Source: Streptomyces sp. cf386 (GTDB lineage Bacteria; Actinomycetota; Actinomycetes; Streptomycetales; Streptomycetaceae). From it: a stretch of DNA of 64,000 bases. The position numbers and the translations under genes are program-made. The number at the start of each line of letters is the position of its first letter. Position 1 is the stretch's first letter. The stretch spans positions 286,987 through 350,986 of the forward strand of contig NZ_FNHV01000011.1 in the NCBI RefSeq assembly GCF_900103585.1, written 5' to 3'. Below, one piece after another: positions 15,720 through 24,346 of this stretch. The notes under the pieces are model-generated. The model was not told the origin of the DNA, made no database searches, and was given only the letters and a program-made list of their open reading frames with translations.

Positions 15720-17603
15720 ATGACCGCAGTCGGCATAACCGGAATCGGCATGACCGAGAACGGCATGACCGAGAACGGCACTGCCGCAACCGCCAATACC
15801 GCCGCCCCCGCCCGCCCGCGTAAAAAGATCAGGGTGAACACACCTGAATCCGCAACCACCCAGGCCCCGCGGCCCGCGCCCCGGCCGCCGCTTCGGGCCC
15901 TCCTCGCCCACGCGCGCCCGCACCGGCGCGTCCTCCTGCTGGTCCTGGTGCTGACCCTCGCGGGCAGCGCGGCCGGGCTTGCCCAGCCGATGGTCGTGGA
16001 ATCGGCGCTCACGGCGCTCATGACCGGCCAGGGCCTGCGCGACGAGATCCTGCTGATGCTGGCCCTGCTGGCGGGTTCGATCGTCCTCACCTGGGCCCAG
16101 GCCCTGCTCAGCGAGCGCACGGCGGAGAAGGTCGTCCTGCAGGTGCGCAAGGGCCTGATCCACCGTCTGATCCGGCTGCGTACCGGCGAGTTGGACAAGA
16201 CCGAGCCCGGCGGCCTGACGACCCGGGTGACCTCGGACAGCACGCTCGTGCAGCACGCGGCGACCAGCGGGGTCATCCAGCTGCTCGACGGAGGCATCCA
16301 TCTGCTGGCCACCATCGTCTTGATGGGCATGACCAGTCTGCCGCTGCTCGGCATCACCTCCGGCGTCCTGCTGGTGGTCGGTGTCGCCATGGGCGTGGTG
16401 ATGCCGCGGATCCGGCAGGTCACCACGGTCGCGCAGACGTCGGTCGGCGAGATCGGCGCCGCCCTCGACCGCTCGCTCGGCGCCGCCCGCACCGTGAAGG
16501 CCAACGGCGGCGAGGCGACGGAGACCGCGCGGGCCGTGGCCGCCGCCGAGGACGCCTACCGGGCGGGCCTGGCCGGCGCCCGCTACCACGCCACGATCGC
16601 GGTGCTCTCCTCCCTGGTCGTCCAGGCCTCGTTCCTGGCGGTGATCGGCTTCGGCGGCGCCCTGGTCGCGACCGGCACCCTGGACCTGGCCGCGCTGATC
16701 GCCTTCCTGCTCTACCTGTTCAACCTCGGCGGCCCGGTGCTCGCCCTGGTCGGCGGCACGACCTCCCTCCAGCAGGGCCTCGGCGCGCTCACCCGGATCG
16801 AGGAGGTGCGGCACATGGAGACCGAGACGGACGTGGACGAGACCCCGGCCCGCCCCGTCGGCCCGCCGCCCCGCGTCACGCTGGAGAACGCCACCTTCGC
16901 CTACCCGGGCCGCACCGGCACCCTCGACGACGTCAGCCTCACCGCTCCGGCGGGCGGCGTCACCGCGCTCGTCGGCCCGTCCGGCAGCGGCAAGACGACC
17001 GTCTTCTCACTCCTCCAGCGCTTCTACGACCTGGACTCCGGCCGCATCCTGCTCGACGACACCGACATCGCCACCCTCAGCCGCGCCGAGGTGCGCCGCC
17101 GGATCGCGTACGTCGAGCAGGACACCCCCATGCTGGCGGGCACCCTCCGCGAGAACCTGCTGTACGCCGCCCCCGACGCCGGCGAGGCGGAGGTCGACCG
17201 GGTCCTGCGGGACACCCTGCTCGACTCGCTCGTCGCCCGCCTCCCCGAGGGCCTCGACACCCACGTCGGCACCCGCGGTCTCGCCCTGTCCGGCGGCGAA
17301 CGCCAGCGCCTGGCCATCGCCCGCGCCCTGCTGCGCCGCCCGCAGGTGCTGCTGCTCGACGAGGCGACGGCCCACCTCGACGGACTGAGCGAGACCGCGC
17401 TGCGGCAGACCGTGGAGCGCGCCGCCGAGCACTGCACCGTCGTCCTGATCGCCCACCGGCTCTCCACGGTGACCTCCGCCGACCACATGGTGCTGCTGGC
17501 GGGCGGCCGCGTGCGCGACCATGGTCGGCACGGGGAACTGCTGGGCAGGGACGGGCTGTACCGAGACCTCGCCGCCACCCAGCTGACGGCAACGGGAGCG
17601 TGA
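15720..17603 (+). CDS. ABC exporter, fused membrane and ATPase domains
   Basis: About 627 residues, divergent from the precursor gene. The six-helix membrane domain begins near RRVLLLVLVLTLAGSAAG, and the ATPase domain has Walker A GPSGSGKTT (about residue 419), signature LSGGERQR (about 523), Walker B VLLLDEATA and the switch His in IAHRLS. It is of the homodimeric type IV exporter class and likely exports the mature lanthipeptide. The start is uncertain: ATG 15720 opens a low-complexity segment repeating MTENG, and ATG 15750, ATG 15765 or GTG 15834 are alternatives without better ribosome sites. Confidence 0.88.
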   Translation: MTAVGITGIGMTENGMTENGTAATANTAAPARPRKKIRVNTPESATTQAPRPAPRPPLRALLAHARPHRRVLLLVLVLTLAGSAAGLAQPMVVESALTALMTGQGLRDEILLMLALLAGSIVLTWAQALLSERTAEKVVLQVRKGLIHRLIRLRTGELDKTEPGGLTTRVTSDSTLVQHAATSGVIQLLDGGIHLLATIVLMGMTSLPLLGITSGVLLVVGVAMGVVMPRIRQVTTVAQTSVGEIGAALDRSLGAARTVKANGGEATETARAVAAAEDAYRAGLAGARYHATIAVLSSLVVQASFLAVIGFGGALVATGTLDLAALIAFLLYLFNLGGPVLALVGGTTSLQQGLGALTRIEEVRHMETETDVDETPARPVGPPPRVTLENATFAYPGRTGTLDDVSLTAPAGGVTALVGPSGSGKTTVFSLLQRFYDLDSGRILLDDTDIATLSRAEVRRRIAYVEQDTPMLAGTLRENLLYAAPDAGEAEVDRVLRDTLLDSLVARLPEGLDTHVGTRGLALSGGERQRLAIARALLRRPQVLLLDEATAHLDGLSETALRQTVERAAEHCTVVLIAHRLSTVTSADHMVLLAGGRVRDHGRHGELLGRDGLYRDLAATQLTATGA

Positions 17604-17695
17604 GAGCACCCCACGACGTCCGTACGCGACCCCGTACGGCGTCCGACACGCACCACTGACCACCCGTCAGAAGCAACACAGCGAAGGAAGACCAG

Positions 17696-18334
17696 ATGCC
17701 GAAGAACCCGGCACCCGCACCCGCACCCGCGACCACGGACCGGTCGGACGACCACGACGAGTACGACGACAAGTACGAGTTCGAGGACGAGTACGAGGAC
17801 GACGACGAGTACGAGAAGAACCCCGTCGTCGAGACCCTCGTCGAGGACGACCGGTTCGGCGCGATAACGGTCCGGCTCGACACCGAGCTGGGCGAGGTCA
17901 CCGTCGAGGGCGAGTCGGTGCCGCGGATCGAACTGTTCCGTGCGGAAGGGACCGAGGCCGAGGACCACATCCCGGTCGGCACCCGGAAAGGGAGCCTGCT
18001 CACACTGACCGTGGACGGCGAGGAGGCCGTCCTCGACCCCGCCAAGGGACGGCTGAGCCGTCGCTCGTACCGCGTCGACGTCCGTCACGCGGACCACGCC
18101 TGGCGTCTGGTGCCGGACTCCATCCCGGGCAGCCGTCTGCTGCGGGACGAGCAGCACATCGGCGACTTCTCCTCGGACGGCGACGGAAGCGTGATCGCCG
18201 AGTGGCGCGAGGACGCCGAGCCGGAGCCCCTGGACGCGGCCCTCGGCTACGCGCTCGCCGTGGCCTTCGGTACGGGCGCCCAGCCCTGGTGGATGATCGC
18301 GATCGAGATGGTCGGCGACATGACCCCGGGCTGA
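17696..18334 (+). CDS. Hypothetical protein with very acidic N-terminus
   Basis: 212 residues from ATG 17696, with AAGGAAG five bases upstream. After a Pro/Ala repeat (PAPAPAPA) comes an Asp/Glu/Tyr-rich stretch (about residues 17-41), then a beta-rich region (RFGAITVRLDTELGEVTVEG) and a hydrophobic C-terminal helix-like end (GAQPWWMIAIEMVGD). I do not recognise the family. It is 92 bases downstream of the exporter and ahead of a strong terminator, so it belongs to the same transcript and possibly to the lanthipeptide cluster (immunity or accessory role is speculative). Confidence 0.8.
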   Translation: MPKNPAPAPAPATTDRSDDHDEYDDKYEFEDEYEDDDEYEKNPVVETLVEDDRFGAITVRLDTELGEVTVEGESVPRIELFRAEGTEAEDHIPVGTRKGSLLTLTVDGEEAVLDPAKGRLSRRSYRVDVRHADHAWRLVPDSIPGSRLLRDEQHIGDFSSDGDGSVIAEWREDAEPEPLDAALGYALAVAFGTGAQPWWMIAIEMVGDMTPG

Positions 18335-18362
18335 CCGCAGCCCCGCCGGGACAAGGCGGAAC

Positions 18363-18411
18363 GACAGGGAAGGGCCCCTCCGGCGCCGTACCGGAGGGGC
18401 CCTTCCCTGTC
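18363..18411. terminator. Strong hairpin, 21-bp perfect stem
   Basis: Arms 18363-18383 and 18391-18411 are exact reverse complements around a 7-base loop. Located between the convergent genes at 17696-18334 and 18430-18693, marking the right edge of the lanthipeptide region. Confidence 0.92.
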
Positions 18412-18429
18412 ACCACACCGCCACCGCCA

Positions 18430-18693
18430 CTACGCGGCGGCGCGGCCATCCGTGTCGTGCCCCCTGATGTCGTCCGCGTAGAGGTGCGAGACGATCGCCG
18501 CCTCGAACCGTGACTTGAGGTCGAGCTTGCGCACGATGCTGGCGGTGTGGGCCCGTACCGTGCGCTCCGCGATGCCCAGCCGGCGGGCGAGCCACCGGTT
18601 CTGCTCCCCCGTGGCGAGCAGGAGCAGGACCTCGCGCTCGCGGTCGGTCAGCGCGGCGAAGTCGAGCGCGTCCTCCCGTACGACAACAGTCAT
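18430..18693 (-). CDS. Stand-alone LuxR-type HTH protein
   Basis: 87 residues from ATG 18693, preceded by GGGGGAA. It is almost only a LuxR/NarL helix-turn-helix: ALTDREREVLLLLATGEQN, then RLGIAERTVRAHTASIVRKL. There is no receiver or sensor domain in frame; upstream sequence in that frame is antisense to the next regulator. Such short HTH proteins often act as cluster-linked activators. Position beside the lanthipeptide region makes it a candidate pathway regulator, but its target is unknown. Confidence 0.85.
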   Translation of the reverse strand: MTVVVREDALDFAALTDREREVLLLLATGEQNRWLARRLGIAERTVRAHTASIVRKLDLKSRFEAAIVSHLYADDIRGHDTDGRAAA

Positions 18694-18975
18694 GTGTTTC
18701 CCCCAGATCGTGTGCGGTCGTGTCGCGGTCCGTCGGCTCGTGGCCGGCGTTTCCGTCGGTTCTTGGCCGACGGATTCCAGCCTGCCAAGGGTCGGGGCGC
18801 GGAGCGGGACCCGTACACAGCAACTTGCTGCACGCGGTCGACACCATCCTGCCGACCGCACTCCGCACGTCGCGCCGCCCAAGCTCTTGACCAGCGCATT
18901 ACCCTGTGTCCGAATCAATTCGGTGGATTCCACATCGCCACGGCCTGACCAGCCGTAAGAAGCGCAGGGGGAAGG

Positions 18976-19992
18976 ATGAACAATGCGGGCACCATGGACC
19001 TGCTGGGGCTCTCCGCACTGGAGGAACGCGTCTACCGGCACTTCCTGAGACATCCGGGTACGCCGACGGAGGACATCCATCTGCTCCTCCACGCACGACG
19101 GGGCGACGTCCGCGCCGCGCTGGAGCGACTGACGGAGCTGGGCCTGCTCCGCCGCGCGGACGACGAGAACGAGGACGCTCCGGAAGGCGGCCTGACGGCG
19201 GCGGACCCGGAGATCGCGGTCGGGCTGCTCACCGACCGAAGACTGAGCGAGCTGCACCATGAGCTGCAGCAGGTGACCAGGGGGCGCAACCTGGTCGCGG
19301 AACTCCGTGCGGAGCAGAGCGCGCACCTGCCGACAGGCGGTGGTGTGGAGCGGATGACGAACCTCACGCAGATCCGCAACCGCATCGACGACCTCGCGTT
19401 CTTCGCCCGCGAGGAGATCATCTCCGTCGAGCCCTACCAGGCGCTCACCCCGGAGAACATCGAGCACGCGCGCCCGCTCGACAGCCGCTGTCTGCGCCGG
19501 GGCGTCCGTATCCGCAACGTCGTACTGAAGGAAGCCCTGGACGACCCACCGACCGCGGCCTACCTGCACGAACTGTCCGCCCAGGGCGCCAGCATCAGAA
19601 CCGCCCCCGACATCGCCGAACGCATCCTCGTCTACGACCGCCACACCGCCCTGGTCCCGGCGAACCCCGCGGACACCTCACGCGGCGCCCTGGTGGCCCA
19701 GGAACCGGGCCTGGTGGCCAGCGTCCTGTCCCTCTTCGAAAGAATCTGGGACCAGGCCACGGACCTGTCCCACCTACGCGACACCCCGCCCTCGGCATCC
19801 ATCCCCCTCTCCCCCATGGAGCTGGAGGTCCTCAAATCCATGTGCCGAGTGACAAAGGACGAGATCGGCGCCCGCGAACTGGGCATCTCCCTACGCACCT
19901 ACCGCCGCCACGTAGCCGACATCCTCCGCACCCTGAACGCCAGCAACCGCCCCCACGCAGCGCTGCTGGCCCGCGAACGGGGTTGGATCTGA
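18976..19992 (+). CDS. LuxR/TrmB-type transcriptional regulator
   Basis: 338 residues from ATG 18976, with GGGGGAAGG immediately upstream (spacing is tight; ATG 18994 is an alternative). N-terminal winged-helix region (LGLSALEERVYRHFLRHPG), central PLD-like sensor region (FFAREEIISVEPYQALTPEN, then RILVYDRHTALVPAN), and C-terminal HTH (LSPMELEVLKSMCRVTKDE, then LGISLRTYRRHVADIL). Same architecture as the two regulators at the left end, so three paralogs bracket the ATP-grasp and lanthipeptide operons. Divergent from the short LuxR gene across 280 bases. Confidence 0.87.
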   Translation: MNNAGTMDLLGLSALEERVYRHFLRHPGTPTEDIHLLLHARRGDVRAALERLTELGLLRRADDENEDAPEGGLTAADPEIAVGLLTDRRLSELHHELQQVTRGRNLVAELRAEQSAHLPTGGGVERMTNLTQIRNRIDDLAFFAREEIISVEPYQALTPENIEHARPLDSRCLRRGVRIRNVVLKEALDDPPTAAYLHELSAQGASIRTAPDIAERILVYDRHTALVPANPADTSRGALVAQEPGLVASVLSLFERIWDQATDLSHLRDTPPSASIPLSPMELEVLKSMCRVTKDEIGARELGISLRTYRRHVADILRTLNASNRPHAALLARERGWI

Positions 19993-20014
19993 CAACTTCC
20001 CGGCCTGTGTCTTT

Positions 20015-20100
20015 CAGCCCGTCCGGCGTTTGAGGACGAGGCCCCTTCAGGGCCCCAGCGGGGTCGAAGGGGCGGAGCCCCTGGAGGATGGGACGGGTAG
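20015..20100 (+). repeat. Streptomyces-type intergenic repeat
   Basis: Starts with CAGCCCGTCCGGCGTTTGAG, a phrase I recognise from many Streptomyces intergenic regions, followed by two small inverted repeats: GGCCC-CTTCA-GGGCC, then GGGGC-GGA-GCCCC. Lies between convergent 18976-19992 and 20125-20415. Confidence 0.65.
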
Positions 20101-20124
20101 GGGCGGCGGGGGCGAGAACTCCCG

Positions 20125-20415
20125 TCAGCCGCCCCCTTCCGCCCCCTCCGCACGCCACGCACGCAGCGCCGGATCCTCAAGAACACCGGCCAACCACGCC
20201 CGCACCGCAGCACCCGCAGTCCCCGACGACCCCGACGGGGGCCGGATCCGCAGATGGATCCGGCCCCCGTCCTCGTCGAGTCGCCAGTCGTGCCCCCAAC
20301 CCTCGGGCAACGTACCGATCACCCTGATCACTGCGGTCGCCGCAGGCGCATCACCGGCTGTCCTACGGACCAGCACCACGTCCTGGAACTCCACAGCCTC
20401 ATCCACTCCGTTCAC
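20125..20415 (-). CDS. Small hypothetical protein
   Basis: 96 residues from GTG 20415 (VNGVDEAVEFQDVVLVRRTA). The GTG overlaps the stop of the tiny membrane protein upstream (GTGA), which fixes the start and shows coupling. The region RVIGTLPEGWGHDWRLDEDG, then HLRIRPPSGSSG, looks like a compact beta-rich domain. Family not recognised. The two genes are probably one functional unit. Confidence 0.65.
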   Translation of the reverse strand: MNGVDEAVEFQDVVLVRRTAGDAPAATAVIRVIGTLPEGWGHDWRLDEDGGRIHLRIRPPSGSSGTAGAAVRAWLAGVLEDPALRAWRAEGAEGGG

Positions 20416-20555
20416 TGCCACCCGTTGACGGCCACCTGGACCGAGGGCCCGCCCCCGACCTCCATCGTCACCGCCGCACTCACGGGCAACGCGACCATCA
20501 GAGCCAGCGCGAGCACCGGAAGCCCTCTTCTCATGACGGCCTTGGTCGTCGTCAT
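20412..20555 (-). CDS. Small single-pass membrane or secreted peptide
   Basis: 47 residues if ATG 20555 is used (CGGGGA upstream at fair spacing). ATG 20597 and ATG 20534 are in-frame alternatives. It has basic residues followed by a hydrophobic helix (LPVLALALMVALPVSAAV), so it is a signal peptide or membrane anchor with a short tail ending VAVNGWQ. Coupled by a GTGA overlap to the 96-residue protein downstream. Function unknown. Confidence 0.55.
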   Translation of the reverse strand: MTTTKAVMRRGLPVLALALMVALPVSAAVTMEVGGGPSVQVAVNGWQ

Positions 20556-20729
20556 CCCCGTGTTCCCCGCAATCCCCGTGTTCCCCCTGTTTTCCATGTC
20601 CACGACTCTGCCAGCGCACACGAACCGCTTCCAGAGCGATCACTGTCAGGATCCTGCACGCCAAGAACCACTTCCTGTCAGACCCTTGGCCCCACACCCC
20701 TGACCCCAGGCCTCACCCCTAGCCCCTCC

Positions 20730-20757
20730 GTACAACCAATTCCGGACCCCGCGAGTC
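20730..20757 (+). promoter_or_regulatory. ECF-like promoter of the FN3 protein gene
   Basis: GTACAACC, 17 bases, then GTC. Identical elements and spacing occur at 37832-37859 and 40861-40888. The AAC-type -35 and GTC-type -10 are typical of ECF sigma factors. It lies 53 bases upstream of ATG 20810. Confidence 0.65.
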
Positions 20758-20809
20758 CTGTTCGGCGACGGTTGATCATCACCGTCGCCGAACACGACCG
20801 AGGGACCCG

Positions 20810-22564
20810 ATGAACCCAGCCAGACGCACGACCGCCGGGGCCGCAGCCGGCGTCGTGCTCGCTATCGCAGGCGGACTGCTCACCATCACCACCGCACCCG
20901 CCTCCGCCGCCGTGACCTGCACGTCACCGGTCTTCAAGCGACAGTTCTTCGCGAACACGGCCTTCTCCGGTACACCGAAGAAGACCGACTGCGACACCGC
21001 CGTCGACCAGAACTGGGGCACCGGCGCCCCGGCATCCGGCCTCCCGAAGGACAAGTTCTCCGTCCGCTGGAGCCTGACCCGCGACTTCGGCTCCGGCGGC
21101 CCCTTCTCCCTCACCGCCTCCGCCCAGGACGGCATCCGCGTCTATCTGGACGGCAAGCTCAAGATCGACCTCTGGAAGAACGTGTCCACGACGGTCAGGA
21201 AGACCGTCAACGTCACGATCCCGGCCGACAAGCACAGCCTGCGCGTCGACTTCGTCAACTGGACCGGGACGGCGAACGTCAAGTTCGCCTACGCGCCCCG
21301 CACGTCCGCGGACGTCGACAAGGTGAAGCCCCTTGCTCCGACGGCGACTTCGGCGTCGTACGACGCTTCGACCGGCAAGGCGAAGCTGACCTGGGCGAAG
21401 AACAAGGAAATGGACCTCGCCGGCTACCGCGTCTACCGGCGCCTGAAGGGCGCACCGTTCGGCGGCACGCCGCTCGCGACGACCGCTTCCTCGACGTACT
21501 CGGACGCCACCCTCCCGGTGACCGGCGCGACCTACTACTACGAGGTCCGCGCCTACGACAAGGCCGGCAACGAGTCGACGGGCACGGCGGACCAAGCCGT
21601 CACCACCGCCGACCGGGTCGCCCCCGGCGTACCCACCATCACGCGCGCGACGGGCGAGGTGACCCCGACCGGCGGCACGGGCGGGCTCCAGGTCGGCTGG
21701 GACGCGGTCGCGGACGCGGCGTCGTACCGCGTCTACCGCGCGGCGAGCGAGAACGGCACGTACGCCAAGGTCGGGAGCACGGACCAGCTCACCTACCTGG
21801 ACACCTCGGCCGCCGAGAACACCGTCTACTACTACCGGGTGTCGGCCGTCGACGCGGCGGGCAACGAGTCCGCGCGGTCCGAGCCCCAGCGGGGCAAGAT
21901 CTGGGACAACGACCCGCCGCCGCTCGTCTCCGGGCTGAGCGTCACCCCGACCGAGTACGGCTTCCAGCTGGACTGGGACAAGAGCCCGGCCGAGGATCTG
22001 CAGCACTACCGGGTCTACTGGGGCGAGCTCCTGGGCGACGAGGGCGACGAACAGGTCTGCTATGGCACCGTGTCGGACTACGTCTCCCCCGACGAGACGT
22101 CCTTCGCGTACACCACGCTCCCGGACGGCGACGAGGTCTGCTTCTTCCTCGACGCCGTGGACGACGACGGGAACTCCGCCATCAAGTGGAGCGACGACGG
22201 CGTCCAGGCCGTGACCGCGACCGAGCTCGACATGACGCCGAGCGTGGCGACGCCCGAGGGCTCCCCGCTGCACCTGACGGCGACGGGCGCGGAGGGCGAC
22301 GAGGGCAACCAGCTCACGTGGTCCGGGCTCGGCGCGGGCGAGGAGGAGTCCGCCGACCCGGCGGAGAGCTTCCGCGTCTACCGGTGGAACCCCGCCTCCG
22401 CCACGTACGAGAAGATCGCCGAACTCCCGGCCGGCGCCTTCACGTACTTCGACACGGGCGCGCGGCGCGGCACCACGTCCTTCTACTGGGTGACCGGTGT
22501 GCAGGCCGACGGCACCGAGTCCGTCCCGGCGGGCGACTGGACGGTCACCGCCCCCGCCGCCTGA
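20810..22564 (+). CDS. Secreted PA14-like / fibronectin type III repeat protein
   Basis: 584 residues. N-terminal Sec signal peptide ending ASAAV near residue 35. Residues about 36-165 resemble a PA14-type module (RWSLTRDFGSGGPFSL, then DGIRVYLDGKLKID). Then come three to four FN3-type domains, each with the YRVYR strand and a YYYxVxAxDxAGNES end (for example TYYYEVRAYDKAGNES). No catalytic domain or wall-sorting signal is visible, so it is probably an extracellular carbohydrate- or surface-binding protein. Driven by a promoter signature shared with two FG-GAP genes and followed by a 21-bp hairpin. Confidence 0.88.
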   Translation: MNPARRTTAGAAAGVVLAIAGGLLTITTAPASAAVTCTSPVFKRQFFANTAFSGTPKKTDCDTAVDQNWGTGAPASGLPKDKFSVRWSLTRDFGSGGPFSLTASAQDGIRVYLDGKLKIDLWKNVSTTVRKTVNVTIPADKHSLRVDFVNWTGTANVKFAYAPRTSADVDKVKPLAPTATSASYDASTGKAKLTWAKNKEMDLAGYRVYRRLKGAPFGGTPLATTASSTYSDATLPVTGATYYYEVRAYDKAGNESTGTADQAVTTADRVAPGVPTITRATGEVTPTGGTGGLQVGWDAVADAASYRVYRAASENGTYAKVGSTDQLTYLDTSAAENTVYYYRVSAVDAAGNESARSEPQRGKIWDNDPPPLVSGLSVTPTEYGFQLDWDKSPAEDLQHYRVYWGELLGDEGDEQVCYGTVSDYVSPDETSFAYTTLPDGDEVCFFLDAVDDDGNSAIKWSDDGVQAVTATELDMTPSVATPEGSPLHLTATGAEGDEGNQLTWSGLGAGEEESADPAESFRVYRWNPASATYEKIAELPAGAFTYFDTGARRGTTSFYWVTGVQADGTESVPAGDWTVTAPAA

Positions 22565-22580
22565 CCCAGGTACACGGGGC

Positions 22581-22626
22581 ACAGGGAAGGGGCCCGGAGA
22601 GTTCACTCTCCGGGCCCCTTCCCTGT
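22581..22626. terminator. Strong hairpin, 21-bp perfect stem
   Basis: Arms 22581-22601 and 22606-22626 are exact reverse complements with a TTCA loop. It lies between convergent 20810-22564 and hspR and shares its outer arm (ACAGGGAAGGG) with the terminator at 18363-18411. Confidence 0.92.
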
Positions 22627-22661
22627 CCGCTGTCCGCGTGCGCGTCCGCGTGCGCGCGCCG

Positions 22662-23114
22662 TCAGTCCGACGACTGCTGCCGCTTCGGCCGCCAGACCAC
22701 CAACGCGCTGGTCTGCTGCACCTCCTGATACGGCACCAGATCCCGGCGGTACGACGCGTGCACCGCCGCCTCGCGCTGCTGCATCGTCGCCGCCGCGCCG
22801 TCCAGGGCCGACTGGAGTTCGGCGACCCGGGACTGGAGCGCGGCGACCTGGTTCTCCAGTTCGATGATGCGCTTGATGCCGGCCAGGTTGATGCCCTCGT
22901 CCTGCGACAACTGCTGGACGGTACGCAGCAGTTCGATGTCGCGGGCCGAGTAGCGGCGGCCCCGGCCGGCGGTGCGGTCCGGAGACACCAGGCCCAGGCG
23001 GTCGTACTGGCGCAGCGTCTGCGGGTGCAGGCCGGAGAGCTGGGCCGCCACCGAGATGACGTAGACCGGGGTCTCCTCGGTCAGTTCATACGGATTGCGT
23101 CGACGGCCGTCCAT
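22662..23114 (-). CDS. hspR: HspR, MerR-family heat-shock repressor
   Basis: 150 residues from ATG 23114 (MDGRRRNPYELTEETPVYV); a TTG at 23123 sits too close to the AAGGGAG ribosome site. MerR-type HTH at about residues 17-80 (LHPQTLRQYDRLGLVSPDR, then ARDIELLRTVQQLSQDEG), a coiled-coil dimerisation region (ENQVAALQSRVAELQSAL) and the conserved tail ending VVWRPKRQQSSD. HspR binds HAIR operators with DnaK as corepressor, so the operon shuts itself off when free DnaK is abundant. Last gene of the dnaK operon, eight bases from the dnaJ stop. Confidence 0.98.
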   Translation of the reverse strand: MDGRRRNPYELTEETPVYVISVAAQLSGLHPQTLRQYDRLGLVSPDRTAGRGRRYSARDIELLRTVQQLSQDEGINLAGIKRIIELENQVAALQSRVAELQSALDGAAATMQQREAAVHASYRRDLVPYQEVQQTSALVVWRPKRQQSSD

Positions 23115-23119
23115 CTCGA

Positions 23120-24301
23120 TCAAGCTCCCTTCGCGGCCTGGAACAGCTCAGCCCGCGGGTCCTCGTCCGCGGTCGCCTCGCGATACGCCTCAAGCGCGTC
23201 ACGAGCCTTCCCCGTCAGGTCCTTCGGAACACTCACCTCGACGGTGACCAGGAGGTCGCCGCGGGTGCCGTCCTTACGGACCGCGCCCTTGCCCCGCGCC
23301 CGCATCGTACGGCCGTTGGGCGTGCCGGGCGGCAGTTTCAGGGTGACCGGCGGTCCGCCCAGGGTGGGGACCCTGACCTCGCCGCCGAGCGCCGCCTCCG
23401 TGAACGTCACGGGGACGGTGACCGTGAGGTTGTCGTCCTTGCGGCCGAACACCGGGTGCGCGTCGACGTGCACGGTGACGTACAGATCGCCCGCCGGGCC
23501 GCCGCGCTCGCCGGGTGCGCCCTTGCCGCGCAGCCGGATGCGCTGGCCGTCCGACACCCCGGCCGGGATGCGGACCTGCATCGTCCGGGACGACTTGGCC
23601 CGGCCGCTGCCCTTGCACTCCAGGCACGGGTGCTCGGCGATCAGGCCGCGCCCCTTGCAGTCCGGGCAGGGGTCGGTCAGCGAGAAGCCGCCGCCCGAAC
23701 CCCGGGCCACCTGGCCGGTGCCGACACAGGTCGGGCACACCCTGGGCGTGCCGTTCTTGTCGCCGGTGCCCGCGCAGGCCTTGCACGGGGACTGCGAGGA
23801 CATCCGCAGCGGGACCGTCGCTCCCTCGATCGCCTCGGTGAAGCTGAGGGTGACCTCGGTGTCGATGTCCTGGCCGCGGCGGGGCTGGGTGCGGGTGCCC
23901 GCGCCCGTGCCGCCGCGGTTGAACAGGCCGCCGAATACGTCACCGATTCCGCCGCCGAAGCCGCCGGAACCCCCTTGGCCCTGGGCGCCGCCTCCGAAGA
24001 GGTCGCCCAGGTCGAAGTTGAAGGAGCCGCCGGCGCCGCCCGGCCCCGGACGGAAGCCGCCGTTGCCGAAGAGGGCGCGTGCCTCGTCGTACTCCTTGCG
24101 CTTCTTGGGGTCGCCGAGGACGTCGTTCGCCTCGGAGATCTCCTTGAAGCGCTCCTCCGCCTTGGCGTTGCCCTTGTTGGCGTCCGGGTGGTTCTCGCGG
24201 GCGAGCTTGCGGTACGCCTTCTTGATCTCGGCTTCGGTGGCGTCCTTGGGGACGCCGAGGACCTTGTAGAAGTCCTTCTCGATGAAGTCCTTGGTGCTCA
24301 T
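23120..24301 (-). CDS. dnaJ: DnaJ co-chaperone
   Basis: 393 residues. J domain at the N-terminus (DFYKVLGVPKDATEAEIKK) with the HPD motif (ENHPDANKGNAKA), then a Gly/Phe-rich linker, four CxxCxGxG-type zinc repeats (CKACAGTGDK, CPTCVGTGQV, CPDCKGRG, CLECKGSG) and the substrate-binding C-terminal domains. A type I DnaJ that stimulates DnaK ATPase and delivers clients. Its position between grpE and hspR is the standard actinobacterial arrangement. Confidence 0.98.
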   Translation of the reverse strand: MSTKDFIEKDFYKVLGVPKDATEAEIKKAYRKLARENHPDANKGNAKAEERFKEISEANDVLGDPKKRKEYDEARALFGNGGFRPGPGGAGGSFNFDLGDLFGGGAQGQGGSGGFGGGIGDVFGGLFNRGGTGAGTRTQPRRGQDIDTEVTLSFTEAIEGATVPLRMSSQSPCKACAGTGDKNGTPRVCPTCVGTGQVARGSGGGFSLTDPCPDCKGRGLIAEHPCLECKGSGRAKSSRTMQVRIPAGVSDGQRIRLRGKGAPGERGGPAGDLYVTVHVDAHPVFGRKDDNLTVTVPVTFTEAALGGEVRVPTLGGPPVTLKLPPGTPNGRTMRARGKGAVRKDGTRGDLLVTVEVSVPKDLTGKARDALEAYREATADEDPRAELFQAAKGA

Positions 24302-24346
24302 CCCCGACGTCCCTCCTCCCTGATCGGGTTTCCCGTCAGTTCAACG

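Noticed and set aside
20125..20697. Single 190-codon minus-strand gene
   Set aside because: A stop and GTG in a GTGA overlap at 20412-20415 split the region into two coupled small genes with better protein character; the 5' part of the long frame is low-complexity His/Gly/Asp sequence.
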